Shown here piece by piece: positions 34,172-46,503 of a stretch of DNA of 64,000 nt. A program made the position numbers and the translations under genes. The notes under the pieces were generated by a model. The model was given only the letters and a program-made list of their open reading frames with translations. It had not been told where the DNA came from and searched no databases. The DNA is from Terramyces sp. JEL0728 (Eukaryota; Chytridiomycota; Chytridiomycetes; Rhizophydiales; Terramycetaceae). Where the stretch lies: NCBI GenBank assembly GCA_027603945.1, contig JADIIU010000008.1, positions 62,001 to 126,000 of the forward strand, read 5' to 3'. Position 1 is the first letter of the stretch. Every line of letters begins with the position of its first letter.

Positions 34172-35633
34172 CTACAGATGCAGTGCGTAATCTATAAGGC
34201 CGGCAACACATCCAATCAAGATGGCGATTGGTGCTTGCAAGTTCAAGAAACCACAGAACGAAAATGTAAGAAGAGCAATTGATGTATAGACAGGATGGTT
34301 GGTTAAACTATCCACGTTCCCCGCATTAGCCCCTTGGACAACCACAATACTTTTCATTGCCAAGATATAGACAGCGGCAAACACCAGCCCAACAGCAGTT
34401 GCATTCATGCCTCTGAAAACCAATTGCACAACCTCAAGTTTTCTATACTTGTTCCACAATGGAATCAATCCAGACATCAACAGTAACCCGGGAGAAAAAA
34501 TCCCAATAGTCCCCAAGAAGCCGCCAATAATCATTAAAGGGCTTCCTCTCATTGCTAAAGCACCACAGTAAGCAGCAAGGTTGAAATTAGGACCTATCGT
34601 AAACAAATGTGTACCTGGCATTGAGTTGATGAATGCTAACCCAATCAAAAATTCCCTGTTAGTCATCCAATTTTGATCAACCACATATGATTGCAACATT
34701 GGAATAACCACTGGACCACCGCCAAAAATAATCGAACCAACAAAGTACATTGATCCAATGATGTTGAGGGCTATGGGAGTATTCAACGCACGTATAATAA
34801 TAGCACCAATCAAAAGTAATAGCCAAATTCCAAGGATTACAAATGCGTATCGTACAGGCAATTTAAATCCATACTGAGAAGAGGCTGGTGGTTGTAATTC
34901 ATCTTGAGATAACGATTGCACCAAACTTTCTCTTGTATTTTGATCCTCGATTTCTATTCTACTATTATTTCCGCTTTCCAGTTGAATTGCACCTTTTCGT
35001 GCTGCCAATATTTTGCCTTCAATAAAAGTAATTAGTCCACCACCAACGATAATTGCCAAATATAACCAAGCAAACCCAGTGATACTAATTGCTAACGCCG
35101 CTGCACCTGCACATAAAACAATCAAAGTGTTGTCCTTGATAATTTTGGTACACAGTTTATAGGCAGCAATCGCAACAAGTCCTACCGCTGCAGCACTCAT
35201 ACCATTAACAGCATAAGATAGCCAAGTTGGAAGAGAGTTGTTGAACGATGATACTCCAGCAGCAATCCCAATCAAAATCAAAGATCCAGGAACACTAAAA
35301 TCAATAACCAACGCACCTCCAAATCAAAAACTCGACAAATGCGTATAGAAACCCGCCGCGTAATAGGGCAATTGAATATCCAAGCTGCGTTGAGGCTGGT
35401 CCAGGTAACGACTGCGCGATGGCAAACAGTTCAACGAAAATATTATCTGGAATCCATTTCCTTTTTTCTACAAATTCGCTGTGAAATAAAGCAATATGAG
35501 CTTGTGGGCCGCCAAATGAAATAAAAGCAAGAGGTAAATAGGCTTGGAATAACTCTGCATACGACGCTTTGTGTTCTATTTCTAATTCTAGCGTATTTGA
35601 CTGATCCTGTGTCATTACTTGAACTTCTGCCAT
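34172..35633 (-). CDS. Chromate transporter family (ChrA), two-domain
   Basis: 479 residues; intron 35296-35317 (22 nt, with a GTGCGT donor). ChrA-family proteins are inner-membrane anion transporters that export chromate, best known in bacteria with scattered fungal members. The N-terminal copy has SFGGPQAHIALFHSEFVEK and AIAQSLPGPASTQLGYSIA. Splicing restores FLIWSVPGSLILIG. The second copy has FGGGPVVIPMLQSYVV, TNREFLIGLAFINSMPGT and GTIGIFSPGLLLM. A polar loop of about 40 residues separates the copies. Substrate is not proven; chromate or sulfate-like anions are the family expectation. The spliceosomal intron shows it is resident, not a contaminant. Confidence 0.88.
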
Positions 35634-36052
35634 TATTTAGTGGAAATTCAGTTGAAAATATATACCAGACACTCTGCACGTTTTTCAAACTTTTTCCAAA
35701 TTCGATCTGTGGCATTCATTTGCTCTTGCAGTATATAGGATATTTGTATATTGGCAATCAATGGTTCGAAATTGAATTCCAAAACGCGTTATTATCGTAT
35801 ACCCTTGAAGTCCAATTTGATAAATTCCGCATGTTTTTAAAAACTGCCATTGCAAGTCCTTTTTATTCTATCAGTGGAAATTATTTGTTAATACTGGCAC
35901 TTGGTGAGCAGCGATTATGCATCCAGGAGCAGGTAAATTGCAGAGATTATATCCCAGTTGGATTGTAATCAATCGAAAGAGCAAAATGAATAATTTATTC
36001 CTATTTTGCGGCCAGAATAGCTGTGGCATTTAGAGTCCAAAAGAAAATATCC
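35634..36052. other. Intergenic, divergent promoter region
   Basis: 419 bp between the chromate transporter (minus) and the F-box/LRR gene (plus). Short open stretches exist on the plus strand (for example from the ATG at 35831), but none continues through a typical short intron or resembles a family. Probably non-coding. Confidence 0.5.
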
Positions 36053-37024
36053 ATGTTTATGAATATTCCATCAGAATTGTGGTTCTTGATTACGGAATAC
36101 CTGACACTCAAAGACAGATTATCTCTAATGAAAACAAACAAACCCATGCATTCGATGCTTCTATCGTGTCCGCAGTGGAAACACTTGGAAATTCCCAAGG
36201 AGATAAATTTGGACAATCTAATTAAACTTTTGCCGAATTTACGAGTACCAATAATACATTTTCAATCAAGTAACAAGTCGTTTACTGATTTTCATTTACA
36301 GCAGCTAAAACATTTGGTAAAATCAATCAGATATCTGGATTTTAGAAATCAAAAAATAACAGAATTCGGGTTGATTGATTTTTTGGAAACTCACTGCTCC
36401 AACAATTGCGATCGATGTGAAGGAATCGATCCTACGAGTAACCATCAGAAGCCAATACAAACTTTGGTTCTGGCAAATTCACCCGCAGTAACAAATAGTT
36501 CATTGAATACAATAGGAAAACAATGTCCAAACCTCAGAGTAATAGATTTGAGTCAAATTAGACACTATTCATTTGATGATGATGGAATTTCCTTGCTAGT
36601 AAAAAATACCAATTTCCTAACAAGCATAAATATAGTTGGATGTGATAAATTAACAGACTTGTCGTTATTGTCGATAGCTGACCACTGTCCGCTGCTAAAT
36701 TCCTTTTCCTGCGGTGGTGCATTTCTTGTAGGAGACCGGGGGATCGAATCGCTGCTGGATAATTGTAAATTGCAAATGCTGGACATTTCATATTGTTGGA
36801 GAGTAACTGACACTTGCTTCCACAAAGATCCAGAATCAAAAAGCTTTGATTCATTGCAACAAGTGGAAATTAGCTTTTGCTACCAGCTGTCTAATCTCTC
36901 TATTCTGTCACTGGTTGAATATCCCAACCTTAAAAGAGTAAATATTTCCAATTGTAAATCAATGGATGGTGATTTGCTGCGGCAGAAGGGAATTCATGTC
37001 ATCCAAATTGATTTTGAAGAATAA
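36053..37024 (+). CDS. F-box/leucine-rich-repeat protein
   Basis: A single-exon protein of 323 residues. N-terminal F-box (NIPSELWFLITEYLTLKDRL, then NKPMHSMLL), followed by cysteine-containing LRRs of the FBXL type: TSINIVGCDKLTDLSLLSIA, LLDNCKLQMLDISYCWRVTD, LQQVEISFCYQLSNLSILSL and LKRVNISNCKSM. It is expected to present substrates to an SCF ubiquitin ligase; the target is unknown. The frame is open upstream of the ATG at 36053, but without an ATG. Confidence 0.82.
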   Translation: MFMNIPSELWFLITEYLTLKDRLSLMKTNKPMHSMLLSCPQWKHLEIPKEINLDNLIKLLPNLRVPIIHFQSSNKSFTDFHLQQLKHLVKSIRYLDFRNQKITEFGLIDFLETHCSNNCDRCEGIDPTSNHQKPIQTLVLANSPAVTNSSLNTIGKQCPNLRVIDLSQIRHYSFDDDGISLLVKNTNFLTSINIVGCDKLTDLSLLSIADHCPLLNSFSCGGAFLVGDRGIESLLDNCKLQMLDISYCWRVTDTCFHKDPESKSFDSLQQVEISFCYQLSNLSILSLVEYPNLKRVNISNCKSMDGDLLRQKGIHVIQIDFEE

Positions 37025-37155
37025 ACGGAAATCACTTGCCATGTCATTGATTTGGAGAATAAATGGAAAGCTATTTTCTATTCAAATTCCTGCATTTGAA
37101 ACCAATGACTCGACAATTTTTCATGAATTGTGATTACAAAAAAATTGATATCCCC

Positions 37156-38043
37156 ATGATAAGCAAAAAGACTAGAAATCAAGCAATAGCAGCTACGGGA
37201 GGAGCAATCATCACCAGCTTATCCAGTACTCCTTACTAATACAGTGAACCCTTTTGATGTCCTAAAAACAAGAATGCAATTTGAAGCTCAGCAGAATATA
37301 AATATACTGCGGTCAAAAGGAACAGTTGACGGATTGATGTATATTTCACAAACTGAAGGAATATTAAAGCTATGGAGGGGATTAGGGCCGTCGCTTCTAT
37401 TTTCCATTCCCTCAATTATTTTATATTACGTTGGATATGAAGAACTGCGAAATATTTTCACTCTGAATAATACTCCTTATGCGCCATTGCTATCAGGAGC
37501 AATCGCAAGGAGCTTTGCAGTTACAATCACTTCACCAATAGAACTAATTAGAACAAAAACGCAAGCTGGGACTTTAACTGCAACTCAAGTATTTGTGGAT
37601 GTAATGAAATCGTCAAGGACCAAAGGATTAAGAGTATTCTTTAGAGGGCTTGGACCGACAATACTAAGAGATGCGCCTTTCTCTGGTATATATTGGATGT
37701 CACTGGAAACAATCAAGGAAAGGGTAGGAGGCAGATATCCAAACAAAACCTATTTCCAAGAACTTTCCTTTTCTTTTATTAATGGATCTATTTCCGGCAT
37801 CATTGCTGCATTTTTTACTCATCCATTTGACGTGATAAAAACCTACCAGCAAGTATCTACCGGTTCAGTTAATATGTCGAGCTTATTTACGAGTGTATAT
37901 TCTACCAATGGAATCAAAGGATTATTTACTGGTATTCGTTGTTAATATTAGGGCTCACTCCCAGGATTGCTAGAGTAGCTCCTGCTTGTGGAATAATGAT
38001 ATCCGCATATGAAATAGGAAAGAGAATTCTAAAGGACTGCTAA
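37156..38043 (+). CDS. MTM1: Mitochondrial carrier Mtm1/SLC25A39-40 type
   Basis: 282 residues; introns 37226-37244 (19 nt) and 37932-37951 (20 nt). Three carrier repeats with signatures NPFDVLKTRMQFEA, SPIELIRTKTQAG and HPFDVIKTYQQV. The end GLTPRIARVAPACGIMISAY, restored by the second intron, matches Mtm1 and SLC25A39/40, which carry glutathione into the matrix and support Mn/Fe-S metabolism. The length is slightly short because the first repeat has a compact N-terminus. Confidence 0.83.
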
Positions 38044-38211
38044 TATATCATTTAATTTTCGATTGTTTGATTATTAATCATTGCAAATTCCAATGCGGAT
38101 TTCCGTTATCCCTACTACTTGGCTACCCAATTATTGTATAACATGAATATCCTACTGCTAGTTACCGTCCGATATCTATCCAAAAAATTGTCCAAAAGTT
38201 CAAGATCCTGA

Positions 38212-40244
38212 ATGGAAAATATTGCAGTTGCAGTGCGAGTTAGACCGCTGCTGGAAACGGAAAAAGTACAAAAGCCCAACCGCAGAGAATCATTTCTTGT
38301 CAATAATAAAGTGTCTGATCAAACCATCCATTTGTTAGACTCCAATATTGTTACTTTTGGTAAGCTGTATTAATATAGATCCCTACAAGAAACCATCAGA
38401 CAAGAAACAGTATGCGTTTGATAAAGTATTTGATGAACAAGCAACGCAAAAACAGGTTTTTGAAGGAACCGCAAAGCCTTTGATTGATCACGTCCTGAAT
38501 GGCTACAACTCTACAGTATTTGCTTATGGTGCGACAGGGTGCGGTAAAACCCATACGATTACAGGTATCTATCACTAATATAGGGACTGAACAGGATCCT
38601 GGGATAATTTATCAAACAATGAAGGAACTGTACGAGAAACTGGAGAACATCAAGGAAAACAACTTGGTTGAAGTTACAATGTCTTACTTGGAAGTGTACA
38701 ATGAAACCATACGAGATTTATTTTCAAAATCGAATAATACTCTTGAGATAAGGGAAGACAACTCAAAGATTATGGTTGCCGGATTGTCAGAACTAAGTCC
38801 CAATAATCTGGAAAAAGTCATGAAATTGTTGATGGTTGGAAACGAAAATAGAACCAAAGCTTTCACCATGGCAAATTCAGTCAGTTCAAGGTCCCACGCT
38901 GTCTTGCAAATCAATGTCAAACAAAAACCAAAATTTGGAGATACCGTCAAAATTGCAACTCTTAGTATAATAGATTTGGCAGGAAGTGAAAGAGCTTCCG
39001 CTACACAAAACAAAGGCGAAAGATTATTGGAAGGGGCCAATATAAACAGATCACTACTAGCATTGGGGAATTGCATCAATGCGTTATGTTCTGAAAAGCA
39101 AGCTCATGTCCCGTATAGAAACTCCAAACTAACCAGATTATTGAAATATTCTTTGTCTGGGAATTGTAAAGGTATTTTATTTTAATGCAGTGGTGATGAT
39201 TGCAAATGTGAGTCCTGCAATCGTTCATAGCGAAGAAACTTTAAACACATTGAAATACGCCAATAGAGCAAAGGATATCAAGACCAAAGTGTCTCAAAAT
39301 ACGGTATTTATGATTAATTCTAGATCAAAGTGTCAACTCAATTATCGCAATACCCAAAGATTATCGAGGAGTTGCGTGCAGAAATTCTACGTTTACAATC
39401 CGCAGCTCCTGAAATTGAAGAATATTGCGAAAGAGCAGTTGAAAAAGCAAGATTACTAAACGAAAAAATCAAGATTAAACAACAAGAATACTTCAACTAT
39501 CAAACTGACATGGCAGTGAATGAGGAACGAATTGAAAATATAAAATGCCTGTTGTTGTCTTTTGCTAATGGCTTACAGTTGGATCAGCTGAAGAGAATGA
39601 ACGTTACGATATTGAAATTAAATGAAATGATGGATGATTTGCTAAACCAAAATAATACCTTTTACCACAATAGCGCACAATGTCAGATTGCGCTTGAGAG
39701 GTATAGCAACTCACTAAGCAAACTCACCAACAAATATCAAGATTCCAGCAGCATCAAAATCAAATTATATGAATTTGTGATTGATAGGGAGTCGCATATC
39801 ATACAAATACAAAGAGAACTATTCACACACCAACAAGAGATTTCAAGGGCTGAAATTACTAAACTAGTCAAGCTGAATCTGGATTTCTTTGGTAAATTAT
39901 TAGCAGACCCCAATACTCCAGTGGAAGCATTAATTGGCCAATTTATATCTGGAACCAACCCAGAACCAGAAGCAGTGATAGATTACGACACCACAGAAGC
40001 AGAATCGGGAGCAGATACCGACACCGAATCAAACATATTTTTAAACGTATCCAAACTCCAAGTGAATGAGAGCTATGACAGCTTTTCAACCCCCAAAAAG
40101 CGATTTGAAAGCGATGATGAACTGCAAACCCCAATGCAGAGAAAGAAAGTGAAAAAGACTCCTAGAACACTGAAAAAGACTCCGAAACGGAAGCGCATGT
40201 CAATGATACCTGTTATGCGGTCGTCTAGAAAAATGGTTGATTGA
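38212..40244 (+). CDS. Kinesin-8 motor (Kip3/Klp5-6 type), copy A
   Basis: 651 residues; introns 38360-38378, 38565-38583, 39172-39190 (19 nt) and 39304-39323 (20 nt). N-terminal motor: NIAVAVRVRPL, P-loop GATGCGKTHTITG, switch I NSVSSRSHAVLQI, switch [25 protein letters not shown] and neck YANRAKDIKTKV. P-loop and following PGIIYQTMKELYEKL are kinesin-8-like. A coiled coil (about 370-560) and a Lys-rich tail with TPKRKRM follow. Kinesin-8 walks to microtubule plus ends and limits their length in spindle and cytoplasm. A second kinesin-8 lies at 54218. Confidence 0.9.
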
Positions 40245-40318
40245 GTCTGAATTTGGCAGTACTGGTTGTTGTTTTAATATATGCGTTTCCCAGACTAATC
40301 ACTGAATTTTTTTTGCGA

Positions 40319-41279
40319 ATGAGCAGGAAGCTTCTGACGCAAATGTCCAAATTAACACCAAGTCAATTGAAAATCGTAAAGCAATTTGCTACTCTATCCT
40401 GTAATTCCAATTAATGCTAGTGAACGACAATGTCCTTGTCAAGCAGGATGCAACCGTGGCAGACATATTTCTTTCGCTGCTGAAATCAAAACCACTGGAA
40501 GAATTATTAGATTTAAAAGGGGAAAAGAATGCAGACATTGCATACAAGAAAAAGTACCAGGACAAACTATTGGAACTCGCAAAACAGAGAGGATTCCAGA
40601 CCGTTGACGAAATGATGAAGGCACAAAAGGATAAACAGAAGCAGCAACAGCAGCAAAAGAAGCAGGAAGACAAGAAACCGGAAAAGAAAAATGAGGAAAA
40701 GAAATCCACAGACAAGTTGCCTTCTTATGCCAAAAGTTTGAACGAAATCCTTAAAGTGGAATTATTAGAAACCGAGAGTAAAGAAAAGATATCTGAAATT
40801 TGGAATGCATTTCATTCTTCCAGAGAAGCATGTAGCGCTTCATTGGATAAGCAATACTACGACAAGCTGCATGCAAAGGGCAAAGAATATCCAATGTTTG
40901 TTTTGCCACTGCCAAGGGATGATGGATATGAAATTTACCTGCTTCAATTCCAAGTAGTTGATGTTAATAATAGGGCCATCAAGTATATTTTACTCCTTTA
41001 GTTGAATATCAAATGAACAAGGAAAACGCAAGACCATCGTTCTCAATAACGTTCTACACAGATTTTGCAGAAACTAAAGACTTGGTTCTCATGCTCGGAG
41101 AAAGATCTGACCCTAACGGCAGTCTGCAACTTAAAGATGCCCAGCACTTGATTTACCAGTTGCAAATATTTTATGTTACTGGAACCAAAGCACAAAAGTC
41201 GCAGTTGGAAAAGTTTTGGAAGAATCCCCAAACCTTCAACTATGAGGAACTAATTGAGTCATTAGCGCAATTGTCCTAA
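40319..41279 (+). CDS. ATP11: ATP synthase F1 assembly factor Atp11/ATPAF1
   Basis: 306 residues; introns 40401-40420 and 40954-40973 (20 nt). Atp11 is a matrix chaperone for the F1 beta subunit. A basic presequence (MSRKLLTQMSKLTPSQLK) precedes a Lys/Gln-rich charged region, then the Atp11 domain: SLNEILKVELLETESKEKIS, FVLPLPRDDGYEIYLLQ, VYFTPLVEYQMNKENARPS and HLIYQLQIFYV. The stop is 8 bp from that of the convergent oxoglutarate dehydrogenase gene. Confidence 0.9.
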
Positions 41280-41287
41280 TAAATCTT

Positions 41288-44200
41288 TTATTCATAAAAA
41301 ATTGGTGTATCTTGCTCAACTTTAGCAGGTGGGTAAACTAACTTTCCACCCAACAAAGCTTCAGAGAGATAAGATTTTTCTTCGAATTTGTGTTGCTTTT
41401 TGATACCAGTCGCAGGGGCAGCGGAAATATCACGACCAGCATAGCGGACCAATCTTCCACCGCGGATAGATATTTTTTCTCCCTTGGATGCTCTGGCATT
41501 TTCTAATCCTCCAGAAACTCTGGTGGAATCAAATTTGTCTTGCCAGACTTTGCCCTATGGTTAATAATACCCTTACCTTTCCAGATTTCCACCATTCAGA
41601 GTTCTGGATTGCAGTGTGTAATCTAGGTTCAACAAATGACCATGCGCCGCTGTTGTACGATTCTTCTTGGCAGTATACAATTTCCTGGAGCGATTCTCCA
41701 TAATAATCAATGACAGAGACACATTCCCAGAATGGGAAAGGATTCAACTGTTCAATTCGAACAATTGCGACATTCCTGATATTATTTAGTAAGCGAGCAC
41801 GGTATAATTGATAGTAGACTTGTCCGGAACAGAAGATGACGCTAGTAATCTCATTTGGTGGTAACAGAGTAAATCCATCTTCCTTTACATTAACAGTTTC
41901 GGTTTTTGGTGGTGCACTAGGATCCTTAACCAAAGCATATGGAATACGCGGCTCAATGTTGTTTCCAGCATATCCTTTAAGAACTTCACCTTCGGAATCA
42001 TGCAATAATAAGTTATCGAGGGCATTAGGGTGCAGAACTTCTGGGATTAGCCTTTGGAATCTAGTGTTGCCAGTCATTTCTTCCAAGGACGATTTCGCCA
42101 ACGGGTGACGAAGCAAAGCTTTGGATTCAAACACTATCAAAGGTTTTCTAAATTCCCTGTGAACTTGTCTTCGGAGAGCGTGGAAGTAGTTACTTGGAAC
42201 AGTTGGATATACAACTTGAATGTTACAGTCTTGGTGTTGGCGGGAGGCACTGTCTATTTCTTCAGTATTTCTGTTTGGCATGTTGTACGGATCTTCGTCA
42301 CACAAAGCCAAGAATCTTTCCATGCGTGCTGACGAGTGTTCAGGACCTTGGCCATCATAACCGTGAGGCAATAGCATTGTCAATCCGGATCTTTGCAGCC
42401 ATTTTTGCTCACCAGAAGCGATGAACTGATCAACTATAATCTGCGCGCCATTCACGAAATCACCAAATTGTGCTTCCCACAAGACCAGTTGGTTCGGCGA
42501 AACAAGAGAGTAGCCCAATTCGAAACCCAAGATACCGTATTCGGACAACGAAGAGTTGCAAACAGTAAAGTTACTCTGAGATGCAACAGTTCCAGCCCTG
42601 ACCAAGTTATTTAATGGTACATACGTTCTTTCATTCTTTTGATCGTGCAATAGCGCATGTCTTTGAGAGAAAGTACCACGTTCAACATCTTGACCGGAAA
42701 GACGAACATGTGTTCCTTCTGCCAAAAGCGTACCAAAGGCCATTGCTTCAGCAGTAGCCCAGTCGATACCTTCACCATCGTTAATTGACTTGACACGCAC
42801 TTTCAAAACACGAGCAAGATTAGAATGAGCAGTGAAATCACTAGGATAGGACGATGAAGCATTTCCAATGTATGAAAGCAATTCCTTTTCTACACCAGTG
42901 GTTCTTGAAGGAGTAGTTGACTCTCTCAATTCGGCAGGAGATTTAAATCCTGTCCAGGTACTTGAAACCCATTCAGCTGAGCTGGCTTTGTAGTCCTTAC
43001 TTTTTCCAAAGTCTTCTTCCAAAATATTCCACACTCGCGCCTTCATGGCATCGATTTCTTCCCTGGTGATTACTCCTTCTTTGATCAATTGGTCAGAGTA
43101 TTTTTCCAGTACCGGTGTCATTTGACTAATTTTCTAATTCAAATATTAATTACCTGATACATCAATGGTTGGGTAAATCCTGGTTGATCGATTTCATTGT
43201 GTCCATGTTTACGGTAGCATACAATGTCAACTACAACATCGGTCTTGTATTTTGCTCTCCATTTAGCTGCAAGCTGACAAGAGTAAACTACCGCTTCAGT
43301 GTCATCTCCGTTAACGTGAATGATTGGTGCTGAGAGGGTCTTGGCTACATCTGAACAATAAGAAGTTGAACGAGACATTCTAGGATCAGTAGTGAATCCA
43401 ATTTGGTTGTTAACAATCAAGTGAATTGTACCGCCAGTAGTGTAACTTGGCAAGTTGGTCATACCCAAAGTTTCATAGACCACACCTTGTCCAGCAAAAG
43501 CAGCATCTCCGTGCAGCAAAATTGGAATGGATTGAATTCGCGCAGCTTCATCACTTTGGAAGTATTGAATACCCCTTACTTTGCCTTGGACTACAGGGTT
43601 GACAGCTTCCAAATGAGATGGGTTGGCAACCAAAGACAAATGAACAATCTTTCCAGATGGAGTTGGTCTCGCGTAATTCTATATTAATAGCGAGACTACC
43701 ATTCCCAAGTGATATTTCACATCGCCGGAGCCTTCAACGTTACTTCCTTTGATTCCAGAAAACTCTGAGAAAATAGACTCATGAGGCTTACGCACAACAT
43801 TGGCGAGGACATTTAGACGGCCACGATGAGGCATGCCCATAACCACAGAGTTTGCCCCATTGTTGACGCATTCGTCAATCATAGATTTCATTCCAGGTAC
43901 AAGACTTTCACACCCTTCTAAACCAAAACGCTTTTCACTTGGAAATTTGGTTGAAACAAATCTCTCAAAGTGATCGGACCACATGAGTCTGTCGAGGATA
44001 ACGATTTTTTCATCCTTCGTGTAGCGATATTTGGTTGGAACTTCGAAACTTTGGCGAAGCCAATCGCACGCATTTCTGTCGGGAATATGTCCATATTCGA
44101 TACCAATTGAGCCGCAGTAAACTCCTTGCAAGCTTTGGACGATTTCTCTTAAAGTCATTTCAGAATCAGTTCCAGCTAAAAATTGAGGCAAGATTCCAGA

Positions 44201-44693
44201 ACCTATCTTTAACAAAAACATTACCCAAATAGAATTTCCTATCCAGATCAGCATCAGTGAATCCATAGTGTTGAATAGTCAATTCAGGAGCCTGAGACTC
44301 CTTTGTGAAATTGATTTCCAGCGGGTCCAACTTGGCCAATTGATGGCCTCTGATTTGGTAGGCACGGACTAGCAATTGGACTTTCATGTGATCCAAGATT
44401 TCTCCTGATGGGATTGGTACGGATGGGTTTAAGATATCCACATCTTCTGTCGGAATTAATGTTGGAGGTGCGGTAAATGGTTGCTGAGAGCCGGATGAGA
44501 CGTTTTTGAAATAAGTTTGCCAAGAGACATGCACCGATTTTGGATCCTTTAACCACTCGGCGTACATTGCCTCCAAATAAGATGATGATTGACTGTTGAC
44601 AAAGCTTTCCGTGTGATTTAGGGACAAGCGAGTTGAATTTGAGAACTGCCTTATACGACGAATCCCTTGTCGAGATAGCTTTAAAATGCTCAT
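41288..44693 (-). CDS. KGD1: 2-oxoglutarate dehydrogenase E1, mitochondrial
   Basis: 1106 residues; introns 44203-44224 (22 nt), 43679-43699 (21), 43134-43153 (20) and 41555-41576 (22). The thiamine-diphosphate E1 of the TCA-cycle complex. Visible: mitochondrial presequence, [74 protein letters not shown]-independent TPP region around [18 protein letters not shown], and [20 protein letters not shown]. Near the end there is an extra stretch of about 37 residues ([15 protein letters not shown] and following) before [15 protein letters not shown], and the tail runs about 20 residues past the usual end. The insert borders a 22-nt intron. Family length is about 1000. Confidence 0.93.
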
Positions 44694-44843
44694 GATGTGT
44701 TGTTTTTCAGATGAGGTGTGATTTGAAAAACGGTGAGTCGCTCAAATTCACCCGCAGCAAAGAAAAAAAAAGTAAGCCAAAACGCAAGAGATTAGCAGCA
44801 ATCAGTTATCAGCTGAACTCGTATGCTTTGCCCGGGTAGCTCT

Positions 44844-46398
44844 TTATTTCTTGTACTTTTCATTGACGATTGGAGTATATCTCCTGGTCAACATATTGAA
44901 TATACTTCCAAAAAATAATGAGAGGACTGTACATGTCAATGTAATGACATTATAAGGCATGGAGAAATCCGGGGTTGGCAATCTGATTAGAATGGTGTCA
45001 GAGTAGATTCTCCTTCCATCTACATTGCCCACGCCGGTTCCTATTTCAAAGCCATAGTTTGCATCGGGATAATGTTCCATTACTTTGATGAAAGCGCAAT
45101 CAAAGTCTATGGTCAGAGTAGTCTTTGAATTTGGAGGTAATTCCAATAGTATTTCGTACATTGTTGGTCGTTGTCGATCAATGGCTGGCGAATATGTCAT
45201 TTTGGTGATGTTTGCTAATATTAAAATGCTGTACTTGAATGGGCACCATCAATTGTTTTGGTATTGGCATTAAATGTGTGTAGATACATTTTCAAGATCC
45301 ATGGTATAGTTTCAAGGTAGGTAATCTCTTTTCTTTCGCTATCGTCGTTGTAGATATCTACTACAATAAATCCTCTTTCCTGGCCAGAGCCCCCTAAATG
45401 CCTGTGCAATCGGACATTGGCCAACTGAGGATTCAAGAAAGAAACTTCAGGATTGACCCAGTTGGCTTGTAAATTAAATGGCGAATCTGCATTAAACAAT
45501 AGCTACTGTTTTCGTCAAGAGAGTAGGACACTCTATTATCAAGGGAGGAGTGCGGTTGTGGATCAAAAACTACCTTTCCAGGAACCTGAACAGTTACCGT
45601 AGTATCCTTTGAGAAAAGACACTTTTGATTAGTATGGCGATTAAATAGACTTTCAAAAGACCAACCTGGCGTTAAACTGGGGTACTTGGATTGTTATTCG
45701 TTCTAACCGGGTCCAAAACTGCTGTAAATGTTTGTATAAACTCGTGGAAACATTCCCCTCCAGAGCATTTGGGTTTCCAGGATATCCCCATCGACTGATA
45801 ATTACCATCAAATAATTTGTATCCGTTCAAAAGAGAAGCCAACCCAGCTTTGGTTTGGCATGGCAATAATTTCGCCCAAGGTGTCAAATTTTCGGTGCAT
45901 ACAATTTCTCTAGGAAGTGAAGCATATCGCAGCTTTGTTGGTTGATCAAATTCCATCGAAGGTTGAAAAGCATGTACAGGTTCCGAAGTTAGAGATTCAT
46001 CCATGAAATTCAAAGAAGAACAAAACAATCCAGCCAAGGCATTGGTCAATCCGGTCCATTTATCATTCACACTAGTTTAGAATAAAGTACTTTTCGCTGT
46101 TTATCCATGACCACAATTCTACACCCGAGGGAACTGCGTTTGGATGGTATCCCCACCTATCATACATCCATCTCCCCCTGGTAAAAGTCAAGTGTAATTC
46201 CTGTACCTCAAACACCTTGAATACATCTCCTATTGATTTGGACAGTAAATTGTAGTGGTTGTCCTTTGAGTTGGAGAGCGTCTTGAATTCCCAGACAGCA
46301 AGCACTTTTCCGTCCTGAAATTGTTTTATATCCAGATTTTCATAAAAAGATTCTTTTCCAAGCGTTAAGCAGCACAACAGGAAAAACAAGATTTGCAT
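44844..46398 (-). CDS. GPI16: GPI transamidase subunit PIG-T/Gpi16
   Basis: 491 residues; introns 46072-46090 (19 nt), 45666-45685, 45487-45506 and 45215-45234 (20 nt). PIG-T is the large luminal subunit of the ER complex that attaches GPI anchors. It has a signal peptide (MQILFFLLCCLTLG), LHLTFTRGRWMYDRWGY, NDKWTGLTNALAGLFCSSLN across intron 1, ERGFIVVDIYN, ETIPWILKMYLHT, and the last segment RLPTPDFSMPYNVITLTCTV leading into the single C-terminal membrane helix. Confidence 0.92.
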
Positions 46399-46503
46399 TT
46401 GAGATTGAAAACAATTGGACCGTCAAATAGACTCTAATCAGCTCATAAATATAATCCCAATTTGAAATTTAAGATTCGCCAGTTAATTTAAAATCTCTTG
46501 AAT

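Noticed and set aside
35755..35785. GGTTCGAAATTG resembles a tRNA B box
   Set aside because: No A box, acceptor stem or cloverleaf can be drawn around it.
35597..35968. Plus-strand open frame upstream of the F-box/LRR gene
   Set aside because: It begins with a non-ATG codon inside the start of the chromate transporter gene, shows no family features and does not continue through a short intron.
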